DNA of 64,000 nt from Alkalihalobacillus pseudalcaliphilus (GCF_028610675.1 NZ_JAQQWS010000003.1:186001-250000), one strand, 5' to 3'. Positions 43,207 through 53,342 are shown, counted from the stretch's first letter. Program-made: numbers and translations. The notes: generated by a model not told the origin, from the letters alone.

Positions 43207-44196
43207 CTATTCTTCTAAATTAGTAACACCCGAATGACTAGCCATAAACTGATCCAGCATTTCTCGCACTTCATCTGTTGAACTTGTACCCATCAATTCA
43301 TGTCTCAAAGCACTCGCTCCCTTAAACCCTTTTACATAAATCTTAAAAAAGCGGTGAAGTGTTTTAAATGGGCGCGTTACTAAATCCTTTGAGTATTGAT
43401 CATAAAGATCAAGATGTAGCCTTAAAAGGTCCAATAACTCCTCCCAACTATGATCTTTTGGCTCCCTTTCAAAAGCAAATGGATTTTTAAAAATACCTCG
43501 CCCGATCATGACACCATCAATTCCGTATTGTTCCGCTAACTTCATTCCTGTTTGGTAGTCAGGAATATCTCCATTTATCGTCAAGAGTGTATTCGGTGCA
43601 ATTCGATCACGTAGCTCCTTAATTTGAGGGATTAATTCCCAATGAGCATCGACTTCACTCATTTCCTTTCTCGTCCGTAAATGAATAGAGAGATTCGCAA
43701 TATCTTGTTTGAAAATATGAGTAAGCCAATCTTGCCACTCATCGATCTCTGTATATCCTAGCCTTGTTTTAACACTAACCGGCAATCCACCCGCTTTGGC
43801 TGCTTGAATAATTTCTGCCGCAACATCGGGACGAAGAATTAAACCGCTCCCTTTACCCTTAGTTGCTACATTCTTTACAGGGCACCCCATATTTAAGTCG
43901 ATCCCTCTGAAACCAAGCTCTGCCATGCCAATGCTCATTTGTCTGAAGTTCTCTGGTTTATCTCCCCAAATATGAGCAACCATTGGCTGTTCATCTTTCG
44001 TAAATGTTAAACGACCGCGAACGCTTTGTTCCCCATCCGGGTGACAATAACTTTCGGTATTTGTAAACTCTGTAAAAAATACATCTGGTCTAGCTGCTTC
44101 ACTCACTACATGACGAAAGACCACATCCGTTACATCCTCCATAGGAGCCAAAACAAAAAAGGGACGTGGTAATTCATTCCAAAAATTATCTTTCAT
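43207..44196 (-). CDS. tRNA-dihydrouridine synthase (Dus family)
   Basis: Flavoenzyme of about 329 residues that reduces uridine to dihydrouridine in tRNA. The FMN barrel has LAPMEDVTDVVFRHV, DLNMGCPVKNVATKGKGSG, SVKTRLGY, LSIHLRTRKEMSE, and GVMIGRGIFKNPF. The C-terminal helical domain recognises tRNA. It looks closer to the DusB/DusC-like group than to Bacillus DusB paralogues with the ENCPxR pattern. An ATG (MKDNFW) is given as the start. A TTG two codons earlier has better spacing from GAGAGGG. It is a single gene with its own terminator. Confidence 0.92.
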   Translation of the reverse strand: MKDNFWNELPRPFFVLAPMEDVTDVVFRHVVSEAARPDVFFTEFTNTESYCHPDGEQSVRGRLTFTKDEQPMVAHIWGDKPENFRQMSIGMAELGFRGIDLNMGCPVKNVATKGKGSGLILRPDVAAEIIQAAKAGGLPVSVKTRLGYTEIDEWQDWLTHIFKQDIANLSIHLRTRKEMSEVDAHWELIPQIKELRDRIAPNTLLTINGDIPDYQTGMKLAEQYGIDGVMIGRGIFKNPFAFEREPKDHSWEELLDLLRLHLDLYDQYSKDLVTRPFKTLHRFFKIYVKGFKGASALRHELMGTSSTDEVREMLDQFMASHSGVTNLEE

Positions 44197-44377
44197 TTTC
44201 AAACTCAAACCCTCTCAATAAAAATAGAGCCTTAACCGCAAAATTAAGGCGACATTCTATTACTTTTTTCACTTATACCATGCTTTCCACCTAATGATCA
44301 ACCTTTAACCAATTAATCATAATTCAGATTAACATAGAATTCCATCTGTGTATTACTTACAGTAGAAACCTTTACAT

Positions 44378-45145
44378 GGCATATAAAACCCACATAACTG
44401 TGCCCGACTTCGCCACCAATAAAGATGAAAGTATTGTTTGGCTTTTTAACTGTTTGCATTTCATTCAATTCGTTTTGTTTATTTTCATTTTAAATGAATG
44501 GTGTTGGATTGTTTTTTTGAACTTAAGAATTAGTGGTAACCCAAGCGGGCGAGTTATGCGAAGGCTCCCGCGGGACGCAGTGGCGGGCTGAAATCCACTA
44601 GCGAAGCTAGTTAGTTCAGTGCCACCCCGCAGGACGCGGAGCATAATTTTCGGTAGCGACGAGCAACGCTCCATGTTCGCACTAACTTTCATATAAAACT
44701 TCCATGGACTTGCTAAGCAACATTCACCAATAAACATGAAAGTCATCTTTCACCATGTTAACAAAACAAAAAGGTTGTGCAGATACGGACACCAAACTTA
44801 GGAGTATCTGCACAAAGACCATTCTTCATGGATAGTTACGACTTCTTAACCTGTGGATACGTTTACAACTAGTCCTCTCCAAATATATAAGTAGGGTTTC
44901 AATCTTTAACTGGTAGCTTTTCATTCATAAACGGTTTTGAGGATTCTCACACTTTACCGTAGCCCCGCCACTTTTTAGGAAAGAGGTCGCAAGAGCTTTC
45001 TAAAAAGATTCAGCTCACCGCACAACCAGCCACCACCAACACAGAAAATGTGTAGTATTCCATCAGGATTAGTATCCAAAAACAAAGACCGAAAGGTCAC
45101 GTTAACTTAGGAAATGAGCGCCACCCAGGTAACTTTCATATAAAA
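44378..45145. repeat. Composite intergenic repeat locus between dus and calY genes
   Basis: No credible gene in 44209-45244. Cores lie at 44378-44432 and 44685-44743, and a half core at 45132-45145. The filler at 44433-44684 includes a GC-rich block (about 44540-44670, with GCGGGCGAGTTATGCG and GACGCAGTGGCGGG) and matches 23740-23976 in reverse. The filler at 44890-45131 matches 11569-11943. A single 37-bp palindromic unit is nested inside. Confidence 0.8.
44777..44813 (+). repeat. Single copy of the 37-bp GTGCAGATAC palindromic unit
   Basis: GTGCAGATAC and GTATCTGCAC flank a middle with ACACCAAACTTAGG. It is preceded, as elsewhere, by ATGAAAGTCATCTTTC, and followed by the AAAG that begins each spacer of the large array. 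Confidence 0.8.
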
Positions 45146-45189
45146 GTATTTTAACAAGAGAAACTTACAACTACATTCATAATACAATA

Positions 45190-45236
45190 AAAACTGAGTC
45201 ACAAAGGCGTACATAACGCCCTTATAACTCAGCTTT
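45190..45236 (-). terminator. Terminator of the calY-like gene
   Basis: An outer stem (AAACTGAGT with ACTCAGCTTT) and an inner stem (GGCGT with ACGCC) form a long hairpin directly after the stop codon. The final T run on the minus strand is short. Confidence 0.75.
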
Positions 45237-45244
45237 GATATCAA

Positions 45245-45880
45245 TTATTCAAAAACTTCACCTTCAGTTTGATAAGCCTTAAATGTCCATTTTAGTTCAA
45301 GAGAATCGCCTTGAAATTGATTTTGATCCTTACCATTATCAACAAATTCAAAGGCGACATACATGGAATCACTCGTACCTGCTTTTAAACCACTTTCTTC
45401 CCCATTTAATTCAAAGAACCATGTAACCCAATCCTGTAAGTTTTCTACAGCATCTGGTGTCATATGTTGAAGGTCATATAATGTCGTTTCACTAATCACA
45501 TCATTATAATCATCAATTAACCAACCATCACCGGTCTTATCAATATTTTCTAGGAAAAGCACCTTAATGTGCTTACCAAAATCCTCTGCGTTGTTGCCTT
45601 TTACATCAATTACTTTATAATTTGTGAGAATATCTATTTTTGAAATATCCAAAGTACCATTATTTTCTAGCGAGAACTCTCTCAGCACCGTATCACCAGG
45701 TTTCATATTCGTTATATCGACAATAACAGATGGATTAACAGCTAAATCTAAAGTACCTGCCGCAAATGTATTATTTGTTACCTCTGTGTCACTAAAATAA
45801 GCAAAAGTTCCCCCACCTACTAATGTTACGCCAAGAATAGCTGATGCGAATCCCATTCCTAATTTCTTCTTAATACTCAT
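45245..45880 (-). CDS. TasA/CalY-like secreted protein (camelysin family)
   Basis: Secreted protein of 211 residues. The N-terminus (MSIKKKLGMGFASAILGVTL then GGGTFAYFSDTEVTNNTFAA) is the hallmark of TasA and CalY, whose signal peptide is cut by SipW just before the YFSDTE region. TasA forms biofilm fibres; camelysin was described as a surface metalloprotease in B. cereus. The start is the ATG with AAAGGAGGAAGATTC in front. It follows the large subtilase gene by 115 bp on the same strand. No sipW gene is in the window. Confidence 0.9.
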   Translation of the reverse strand: MSIKKKLGMGFASAILGVTLVGGGTFAYFSDTEVTNNTFAAGTLDLAVNPSVIVDITNMKPGDTVLREFSLENNGTLDISKIDILTNYKVIDVKGNNAEDFGKHIKVLFLENIDKTGDGWLIDDYNDVISETTLYDLQHMTPDAVENLQDWVTWFFELNGEESGLKAGTSDSMYVAFEFVDNGKDQNQFQGDSLELKWTFKAYQTEGEVFE

Positions 45881-45995
45881 GAATCTTCCTCCTTTACCCA
45901 CTTGGGTATGTAGTCTTATTTATTTTTCATCGTCCAACAGGTCTTTCCTTAGGTGAAGAGTTGGTATGTCACTACCAACCCTTCTTTATTTTTTG

Positions 45996-48900
45996 TTAAC
46001 GTGAAGGAGTTACTCTTGGTGGTCTTGTATCATCATTTTTTGAAACTGCTACCGTAATTTGGATAGAGCTCTCACCATAATGAGCAGTGACGACGGTAAT
46101 CCCCGCTTTCTTTCCTAAAATAATCCCCTCTGTTACAGTTGCAATCGCTTCATTATCAACCACGTATGTTGCCTTTGCGGTTACATCTTCTTCTATTTCG
46201 TCGTCACCTATTGTTGTTACCTCTAAGATTTGCACATTCCCCGTTGCACCTTCCTTAATTAGGAATTGCTCATGGTTAGCTTTTAAGCTTACGGTTTTAT
46301 CCTCGTCTCCCTCTATTACTGTCACAGCTACTTCTACATGATTATCACCATAAGCAATTGTAACGATTGTTTCACCGACCGCTTTAGCAATAATTTCACC
46401 CGATTGGGCGACAGCAATCTCCTCATCAGCTACGCTATAAGTCGCAGCAGCAGTTACGTCTTCTTCCGTTATTTGCTCACCATTCTTTATTGTTTCTGTT
46501 ACTATAACTGTTGTAGATTGTCCCGCTTCGATTGTAACGGCAGGTTTGTCAACGGATAAAGAAACTTCAATTTCTGTTTCCACATCAAATATTGCTTCAC
46601 CTTGATTTCCTGCAGCGTCATCGACAATGACTTTTACTGAATCTGCTGCTTGTGATAAAGCAATCTCAAATGAACCATCTTGATCGAGTGTGAAAGCTAC
46701 TGGCTCACTCTCCTCGCCATTAGTTGTAGTCACATAGGATGCTTGTAGTTTGGAATTCAGATCATATTGGAGACCATAATTACTAAGAACTTCATTGTAA
46801 TCGATATACTTATCGGTTATTTGTCCTGTCAATGTATGCCCATTTACATCACCATTAATAACAGGCTTGGTTGTTTTAACGACAATTGGACCAACATAAT
46901 CACCAATCGTCCCTCCTGCACTTACTTGTGCCGTAAAATCAATCGTGTAAAGGCCATCAGGAATTTGCTCAAGTCCGCTCCCGCCCCAAGGTCTGTATGT
47001 GCCAGAAATCGGCAATTGGTAGGAGCCCGCTCCTAAGGAATTCCCTGCATGTAAATAGCCGATGTAACCATCGCCATAAAACCCACCATCCGGATCCTCG
47101 ATGTTCCATAATTCAATATAATTCGTCAATACATCACCTGTTAAAGTGAAGTAAAGCATGGCAGCGTCATTCACACCGTCATTATTAAATGAAAGGTCTG
47201 TTTCCGTAATGCGCATATCTTTAATTTCTGGAACTATTTCACCACTGAAATCGGCTGCAAACGGTAAAGACAGTTGATTTTGACCACCGTTAACATGAAT
47301 ATAACCGAGTAGTTCATCGCCAGGTTTTGTTGCGTTATTTTGCGAAGCTGTTAAAGTGACGGTTAGGAGTTCCTCACCATTAGGTGCTAATGTGAACGAT
47401 GACTTATCAACCGTTAAGGAAGCATCTGCAAATGACTTCGTTACATCTACACTCACATTGAAGTTGCCCCCAACACCCTCTAAATCTTTGACGATAATTT
47501 GCTTCGAAACGGAAATGGCTTGCTCTAGATTTTGCGGTCCAAATGTGACAGTACCTTTTACATTGGGCACAACCTCGCCACTAGCATCAAGAACCGCTTC
47601 ATCAATTGCATACGCAAGTACGCTTGGGAACGCAGCAGCATAGGCGTCTACCCGCCCAGCTCCTTGTGCGAAAACATCATATTTACCCGTATCAAGAATT
47701 TTCGCGGTATTAGATAAGGCTACTTTTACATCAAATGCATCCCACGTTGGATTCACTTGTTTGATCAGTGCGACAATTCCCGCTATATGAGGAGTCGCCA
47801 TCGATGTTCCTGTGAAACGATCATAAGACTCTTCATAATTTGCTTCTGGGTAATCCCACTTATATGCTGGTATTGTAGACATAATATTTGTGCCAGGTGC
47901 TACTACATCCGGTTTTATATCAAAATTAGGTGTAGAAGGACCTCTAGAACTCGAATTATTTACATCATCGCCTTCCGATACTGTTGAAGTGAAGTTATTA
48001 AATGTAACAGAACCATTTCCACCGGCGAGCGCCTGGCGAATCGCACTACCATCAGTGACTGACATATCAATGGTTGGAATAAAAGTAAATGAGTCTCCTA
48101 AAAAGACATCCGATATTCCAGGGGCATTTGTCCCACCTGCGAAGTTATGAATAATCGTTGCAACGGCTCCATTTGCTTTTGCATGTGCAATTTTATCAAC
48201 AAAAGCAATTTCACCTCGAGCTATAAGGGCTACCTTTCCTTGAACATCAATATTGTTATAATCAGCTAAATTTCCGACGCCTGGTACAGCTACAAGGTCG
48301 TATTCACCCATGAGCTGATTACTGAGTGCTTGTCCAAATGTTGTTGCCATAAAAGTCAACTCATTTGAGTAGTGATAATCTTCACCAACTCGAACCGTTA
48401 CTTCTCCACTATATTGCGTTTCTGGGTTCGTCGTATTACCTACCGCAATGCCCAGACGAGCAGTAGCCGGTGTTCCCATCGTTCCCCGGTTCGGTCCTGA
48501 GTTGCCTGTAGCAATGACAGAAATGACATCTGCCATCATGGCGTTGTTGATTGCAAACGATCCCGCATCAGTCTCTGAATTAGCCCCACCGCCAAGTGAT
48601 AGATTGATGACATCCATCTGTTCATCGACTGAATGCTCAATTGCTGCAATAATTCCCGAAGTAGAACCACTTCCATACGCTCCAAGAACACGATAGGCGT
48701 ATAGATCAATTTCAGGTGCAATCCCTTTAATGCCGTATTCATTCGCTCCTATTGCTGCAATCGTACCAGCAACGTGAGTCCCGTGATCGGTATAGAAAGA
48801 TCTTCCGTTTGCATTAAATTCCGGTTGATTATTAGGACGATCTTTCGGTGACGTTTCTCTAGCATCATCATCATCTCGTTCACGTGCATACATCGAGCTA

Positions 48901-49652
48901 TGCGGAATGAAGTTTTTTCCACCTTTATAAATCCCTGCAAACTCCGGATGATCAGGATCGATACCCGTATCAAGTACAGCTACTTTAATACCTTCTCCTT
49001 TATAGCCTTCATCCCAAATTTGCTCAATTCCTAGGAAAGGAATACTTGTGTTCATAGCTGTATCATAATCGACAACCTTCTCGAGGTCAGAAGTATCGCC
49101 GGCTGGTTTATCATCCGTTAAGGCATGAACGATTGCATCTGGTTCAACTAATGTCACGCCTTTTATTTCAAGAAGCTGCTCTAGATCTTGTGCTTTAACT
49201 GTTGCTGCAAAGCCATTAAGGACCGTATTATAGGCAAAGCCCTTCTCAAAGCTAATACCTTTTATCCTCATTTCTCGCTCTACCGTTGCTTGCTGCCTGT
49301 TCACTTTCGCACGGATTTGTGATTTTTGTGTGCTTGATAGTGATTTACCTGTTAGTTTACTAATGCCTTGTTCTAGAGCTACAGGGTGCTCAGATAAATG
49401 AATAATGACTGAAACTTGCTCATTACCAGATAAACCCTGTAAATCTTTATGCAGCATCGCTAAGCCTTCTCTTGCCTCAAGCTGGTCAGAAATTGCTGCC
49501 TTTAATTCCAGTTTTTTTTCATTTTGTTGCTGTTGTTTAATCTCTTGAAGCGAAGTTTCTTGTGATGTCGCTGATACCGGAAGAACGATAGAAAACACGA
49601 TCATAAAAGCTAAAAAACTACTAAACCATTTTGTCATTCTTTTTTTCCCCAA
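45996..49652 (-). CDS. Vpr-like secreted subtilisin-family protease (S8) with PA and Ig-like domains
   Basis: Secreted serine protease of 1218 residues. It has a signal peptide (about 1-30), an I9 inhibitor propeptide (about 70-185), and an S8 catalytic domain with Asp near 228 in VAVLDTGID, His near 291 in HGTHVAG and Ser near 616 in GTSMATPHIAG. A PA domain is inserted at about 430-550. Fn3-like repeats follow, and two Big_2-type Ig domains lie at about 1030-1205. There is no LPxTG or S-layer anchor. TTG is the start, eight bases after GGAGG. It precedes the TasA-like gene, hinting at a matrix-linked role. Confidence 0.93.
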   Translation of the reverse strand: MGKKRMTKWFSSFLAFMIVFSIVLPVSATSQETSLQEIKQQQQNEKKLELKAAISDQLEAREGLAMLHKDLQGLSGNEQVSVIIHLSEHPVALEQGISKLTGKSLSSTQKSQIRAKVNRQQATVEREMRIKGISFEKGFAYNTVLNGFAATVKAQDLEQLLEIKGVTLVEPDAIVHALTDDKPAGDTSDLEKVVDYDTAMNTSIPFLGIEQIWDEGYKGEGIKVAVLDTGIDPDHPEFAGIYKGGKNFIPHSSMYARERDDDDARETSPKDRPNNQPEFNANGRSFYTDHGTHVAGTIAAIGANEYGIKGIAPEIDLYAYRVLGAYGSGSTSGIIAAIEHSVDEQMDVINLSLGGGANSETDAGSFAINNAMMADVISVIATGNSGPNRGTMGTPATARLGIAVGNTTNPETQYSGEVTVRVGEDYHYSNELTFMATTFGQALSNQLMGEYDLVAVPGVGNLADYNNIDVQGKVALIARGEIAFVDKIAHAKANGAVATIIHNFAGGTNAPGISDVFLGDSFTFIPTIDMSVTDGSAIRQALAGGNGSVTFNNFTSTVSEGDDVNNSSSRGPSTPNFDIKPDVVAPGTNIMSTIPAYKWDYPEANYEESYDRFTGTSMATPHIAGIVALIKQVNPTWDAFDVKVALSNTAKILDTGKYDVFAQGAGRVDAYAAAFPSVLAYAIDEAVLDASGEVVPNVKGTVTFGPQNLEQAISVSKQIIVKDLEGVGGNFNVSVDVTKSFADASLTVDKSSFTLAPNGEELLTVTLTASQNNATKPGDELLGYIHVNGGQNQLSLPFAADFSGEIVPEIKDMRITETDLSFNNDGVNDAAMLYFTLTGDVLTNYIELWNIEDPDGGFYGDGYIGYLHAGNSLGAGSYQLPISGTYRPWGGSGLEQIPDGLYTIDFTAQVSAGGTIGDYVGPIVVKTTKPVINGDVNGHTLTGQITDKYIDYNEVLSNYGLQYDLNSKLQASYVTTTNGEESEPVAFTLDQDGSFEIALSQAADSVKVIVDDAAGNQGEAIFDVETEIEVSLSVDKPAVTIEAGQSTTVIVTETIKNGEQITEEDVTAAATYSVADEEIAVAQSGEIIAKAVGETIVTIAYGDNHVEVAVTVIEGDEDKTVSLKANHEQFLIKEGATGNVQILEVTTIGDDEIEEDVTAKATYVVDNEAIATVTEGIILGKKAGITVVTAHYGESSIQITVAVSKNDDTRPPRVTPSR

Positions 49653-49774
49653 TTCGATTTCCTCCTCCTACTTCACTATGAAACCCTTTTTACAACTATT
49701 TCGGTAAATCAAAAGAATAAATATTAGCCACCCTCCTTTTTTCCATGTTAATAAAGACTTAAATCCAACCATCT

Positions 49775-49905
49775 GTTCTCAATAAAGAACTGATAGTGAA
49801 AAAAATAATGAAACGGCTATAAAATCCATTTCATTCCACTTTGATTATACAACAAAATTCTGAAAATTGATATATAAATTCACATATTTGTTCTTTATTA
49901 AGAAT
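49775..49905. promoter_or_regulatory. Two SinR-box-like sites upstream of the protease gene
   Basis: GTTCTCAATAAAGAAC (49775-49790) is an inverted pair of GTTCT, and GTTCTTTATTAAGAAT (49890-49905) carries the SinR consensus GTTCTYT with a near-dyad partner. SinR represses tasA in B. subtilis. The rest of the 49653-50146 gap is AT-rich and holds no gene that I can support. Confidence 0.45.
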
Positions 49906-50030
49906 AACACTAAAAATCTATGGTCGTTAGTTTGAAAGCTGCAAGTAAAAAACAAACATCTTGACGCAGCTTTACGTCTTTCTCAATATTTTATTTAACC
50001 TTTTAAATCGTCCTTTCAACTGCGAATAAA

Positions 50031-50056
50031 ACAAAAAACCCTCATTGGGTTTTTTG
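50031..50056 (-). terminator. Terminator downstream of the 50147 gene
   Basis: AAAAAACCC pairs with GGGTTTTTT around TCATT. It lies about 90 bp past the stop of the minus-strand gene and has T runs on both strands. Confidence 0.8.
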
Positions 50057-50146
50057 TCAGATTGTTAAACTCGAGAAACGATAACCCATTTATTTTATTC
50101 CTGTCTAGAGTTTACTTTTTTTAATTAAAATTGAAAACATTCGTCG

Positions 50147-50719
50147 TTACTTATCTAACAGTCCTTCTTTTTCTTCAGGAAAATCAATAGAATTCGCAAT
50201 TTGAACAAACACTTCAGGTGTTATGATGTCAGCACATTTACTATTTACACTTAACATGTATTGCCAACCTTCTCTTTCAAACACAAACGCTTGTAATCTT
50301 CCAGATACATTGATTAGAGTTGCTTCATGTCCATTCTTTAAAGTGTATGTTTCAATAATACGTTTCTCCCTTATTGGAATTTTGCTATCCATATGTCGAA
50401 TCATCATTTTATAATGTATATACGGCTTCTCTTCATTGATATATTCAATATCCAAAGCATCATTGCTCGTTCCTTCTGAATCGTTAAACCTTCCAAATTG
50501 GTGCGTAAAAGGTAATGGTGGTATTCTTAAAGGTAATTTTAACTCCTTTTGAAAGTGCTCTTCCAACTCTTTAACAGCTACTTCAACCGTCGTATATCCG
50601 TATTCAGGCATATATTCTTCCATCGGACGTTGTTTATCAACTTCTGCCACCTCCACTTCATAATTAGGAAATCCCATACTTAACAAACTAATGACCACTA
50701 ATAAACTCAGACTCTTCAT
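50147..50719 (-). CDS. Hypothetical secreted protein (DUF4367-like, tentative)
   Basis: Protein of 190 residues. A hydrophobic N-terminus (MKSLSLLVVISLLSMGF) acts as a signal peptide or anchor, with no lipobox Cys. The C-terminal part has LKNGHEATLINVSGRLQAFV and GWQYMLSVN followed by FVQIANSIDF. This is like the end of DUF4367-type domains, which test whether a protein or lipid component is present at the membrane. That assignment is weak. The start is set by AAGGGTG eight bases upstream. It is a single gene with no linked partner. Confidence 0.7.
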   Translation of the reverse strand: MKSLSLLVVISLLSMGFPNYEVEVAEVDKQRPMEEYMPEYGYTTVEVAVKELEEHFQKELKLPLRIPPLPFTHQFGRFNDSEGTSNDALDIEYINEEKPYIHYKMMIRHMDSKIPIREKRIIETYTLKNGHEATLINVSGRLQAFVFEREGWQYMLSVNSKCADIITPEVFVQIANSIDFPEEKEGLLDK

Positions 50720-50948
50720 GAACTCCACACCCTTCTAGACTAAGTACTGGTAGTTTCACCATCTCAAGAAAGAACATTCTTGCTTATTCATTTTTACAAT
50801 TAGTTTATTATGAATTTCCCTTCCATCTTTATATTTAAAAAGACAGTGGATTCAAGGAAAATTCCCCAAACAAAAAACACTTGCCCCTCACGTTACGTGA
50901 TCCTCTAGAATTGATGTTAGATTAACGTAGAGAGGAAAGATTATATTT

Positions 50949-52169
50949 ATGGAAGAACAACAATCATTATTGAAAAATAGACCTTTTATTTTGTTATTTG
51001 TCGGGAGCTTCTTAGCCATAATTGGCTTTAGTATGTTTTTTATGACCACAACCTGGTTTGTAATTTCTGAGCTTGGTTCTGCTAGCTCATTAGGTATAAT
51101 CCTGATTGCCGTTACCGTTCCACGGATCATCATGATGGCCTTTGGAGGTGTTCTTGCTGACAAATTTAAAAAGACGACAATCATGTTCAGCACGAGCTCC
51201 ATTCAAGGTATTCTACTCGTTATCATTTTCATATTGGCGTATACCAACCAATTAGCCTTTATTCACCTATTAATATTGGGAGCATTATTTGGAACACTTG
51301 ATGCTTTTTCTGGACCAGCAGGAACTTCCTTAATCCCGAAAATGGTTCGCGTTGAACAAATTAAACAAGCAAATGCCATTATCCAAGGACTGGGTCAAAT
51401 TGGTTTTGTCGTTGGACCGATTATTGCCGGGAGTGTTATGGAGTTTGCAGGGGTTACGACGGGTTATTTTGTTGCGGCTGTTATTGTTCTATTGTCTGCC
51501 TTTTTTATGTTTCCACCATTCCTAAAAGAAGGACCCGTAGACAATACAATCAAACAAACACCACTGAAGGATTTGATAGAAGGGTTTTCTTATGTCAAAG
51601 CAAGTAAATTTCTCATTACAGGTATTCTAATCTTAATCACGCTCAATTTCTTTGCCTTCGGAGCTATTTCCATAGCCATTCCGATCTTAGTGGAAACTTA
51701 CGGAGGTACACCTATTAACCTTAGTTATATCGAGGCTGCTTTAGCGATTGGTATGCTTGTAAGTACAGGTATTATTGGTACAGTCAAAATACGCCAGAGA
51801 GGTTTAACATCGATTCTAGGATTAATTGCAACTTTAATGGTGGCTGTTCTCTTTAGTCAGATTCCTAACTTGTATATCTTAACGGCATTAGCTTTCTTAC
51901 TTGGATTCTCGATGACATTTGTTTCAATCCCTTTCTTTACCTCTGCACAAGAAGATACCGACCCTCGCATAATGGGGAGAGTCATGAGTATTATCTTCTT
52001 AGCCATGAACGGATTTGACCCGCTTGCTTATGCCGGTGTAACGTTACTTGTTTCTAGAGGCATCGATATTCAATCTGTTATTCTGTCCTTTGCGACGATT
52101 GGAATTCTAATTGGTCTTACCATCTTATTGAAAGGAAAAACGTATAGGAATTATACATCGAATTATTAA
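50949..52169 (+). CDS. MFS transporter (MFS_3/enterobactin-exporter-like)
   Basis: Membrane protein of 406 residues with 11-12 helices. Typical marks are MFFMTTTWFVISELGSASSL, the loop GGVLADKFKKTTIM between helices 2 and 3, and GPAGTSLIPKMV. This group includes multidrug and macrolide exporters and siderophore exporters. GAGAGGAAAG precedes the ATG. A perfect dyad TCACGTTACGTGA at 50888-50900 lies just upstream and may be an operator. No regulator gene is adjacent. The substrate is not known. Confidence 0.9.
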   Translation: MEEQQSLLKNRPFILLFVGSFLAIIGFSMFFMTTTWFVISELGSASSLGIILIAVTVPRIIMMAFGGVLADKFKKTTIMFSTSSIQGILLVIIFILAYTNQLAFIHLLILGALFGTLDAFSGPAGTSLIPKMVRVEQIKQANAIIQGLGQIGFVVGPIIAGSVMEFAGVTTGYFVAAVIVLLSAFFMFPPFLKEGPVDNTIKQTPLKDLIEGFSYVKASKFLITGILILITLNFFAFGAISIAIPILVETYGGTPINLSYIEAALAIGMLVSTGIIGTVKIRQRGLTSILGLIATLMVAVLFSQIPNLYILTALAFLLGFSMTFVSIPFFTSAQEDTDPRIMGRVMSIIFLAMNGFDPLAYAGVTLLVSRGIDIQSVILSFATIGILIGLTILLKGKTYRNYTSNY

Positions 52170-52176
52170 GCTAACC

Positions 52177-52209
52177 TAAAGACCACTTCAACATGTGAGG
52201 TGGTCTTTT
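52177..52209 (+). terminator. Terminator of the MFS gene
   Basis: AAAGACCAC pairs with GTGGTCTTT around a loop with a second small CAACATGTG hairpin, and a T run follows, directly after the stop codon. Confidence 0.88.
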
Positions 52210-52305
52210 ATTTAAACCAAGTTCATGATTTTCTTATTTAGGCTTTATATATCATCCGATTTTTCTAATTCGATAAGAGCTCACTAAACCATAACTAATT
52301 CACTT

Positions 52306-52838
52306 TCATTTATTCTTTTTAAGTAATGAATAGACGTTTGCATCGTTTGCTTGACCATTTTGATAAATATAATTCCGTAAGACACCTTCTTGATGAAAAC
52401 CCATTTTTGTTAATAGCTGATTAGATGCCAGATTATTAATAAGTACAACAGCACCGATACGAGTTAAATTCATCTCTTCAAAACCGTAAGAAAGAACTTT
52501 TGACATCGCTTCTGAAATGTACCCGTTCCTCCAGTGTTCTGGATGGAGTTCGTAACCAAGCTCTGCTTTTTATGATAAGGAACCCAAGCATTAAAACCAA
52601 TAGTTCCCATTACTTCCTTAGTTTCTTTCCTTTCAATTCCCCATCGTATACCTCTCTTATCGTTGTAGTTCTTTTTAAATATATGAATAAGATTCTCCGC
52701 TTCTTCAAGATGAACGAAAGTTTCTAATCTATAATATCTTGTAACTTTTCCGTTAGAGAAACAAGAAAAGATGCTCTTCGCATCAGCTTTAGTAAGTTCT
52801 CTTAAATATAGTCTTTTTGTTTCTAATACCGGAAACAT
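52306..52838 (-). pseudogene. RimJ/RimL-type GNAT acetyltransferase broken by a 1-base deletion
   Basis: The frame from 52838 (MFPVLETKRLYLRELTKAD) encodes the first half of a RimL-like acetyltransferase. At about 52567-52572 it shifts. Adding one A in the A run restores a frame reading KKAELGYELHPEHWRNGYIS, which joins to MSKVLSYGFEEMNLTRIGAV and to a normal end at 52306. The restored protein would be about 177 residues. This is either a recent mutation or a sequence error in the A tract. Confidence 0.82.
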
Positions 52839-53004
52839 TGATTACACCCCTCCTTTTAATTCATCCATCTCACTTATCCAAAGATCAATCACGTCATTTG
52901 TTTTTTCCATTTAATTTGAATTCACCAATTGGGTACTTTAGATCATGTGTTATTCCTCCTAACCTATTATGATAGTTCTAATAAACTCTTAAGGAGCCTC
53001 CATT

Positions 53005-53342
53005 ATGAGAAAAGCCATCCTCTGTTTTTTTTGCTTTTAATTTTAGTATCATGTAATCAAACGACTGAATTAGGAGTAATCGAAGAAATTGATACATCTA
53101 CTCATTCACTTGTCATTTCATTGATTAATAGCCCAAGTAGCGAGGATATTTTATATGTGTATCATGTTCAAGTTACAAAAGAGTCGATACTAAGAGATGG
53201 CGATATCGAGATTCATTTAGACGACCTAGAAATTTCTGACAAAGTTGAATTCATATTTACTAAAAAAGATACGAACCCATACAATTTAAATCAGTACGAT
53301 TTAGTTGAGCTTACAATCATAGAAGAAGGCGTGGATAATTGA
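53005..53342 (+). pseudogene. Small lipoprotein gene out of frame at a T8 tract
   Basis: The ATG at 53005 has AAGGAG eight bases upstream and opens MRKAILCFF, but stops after 11 codons. One more T in the run of eight T (53025-53032) would join it to a frame reading FLLLILVSCNQTTELG, a proper lipobox ending in Cys. About 90 residues of a soluble domain follow, ending in DLVELTIIEEG. So the gene is a lipoprotein switched off by one base. The run may be a sequence error, a mutation, or a site of phase variation. Confidence 0.7.
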
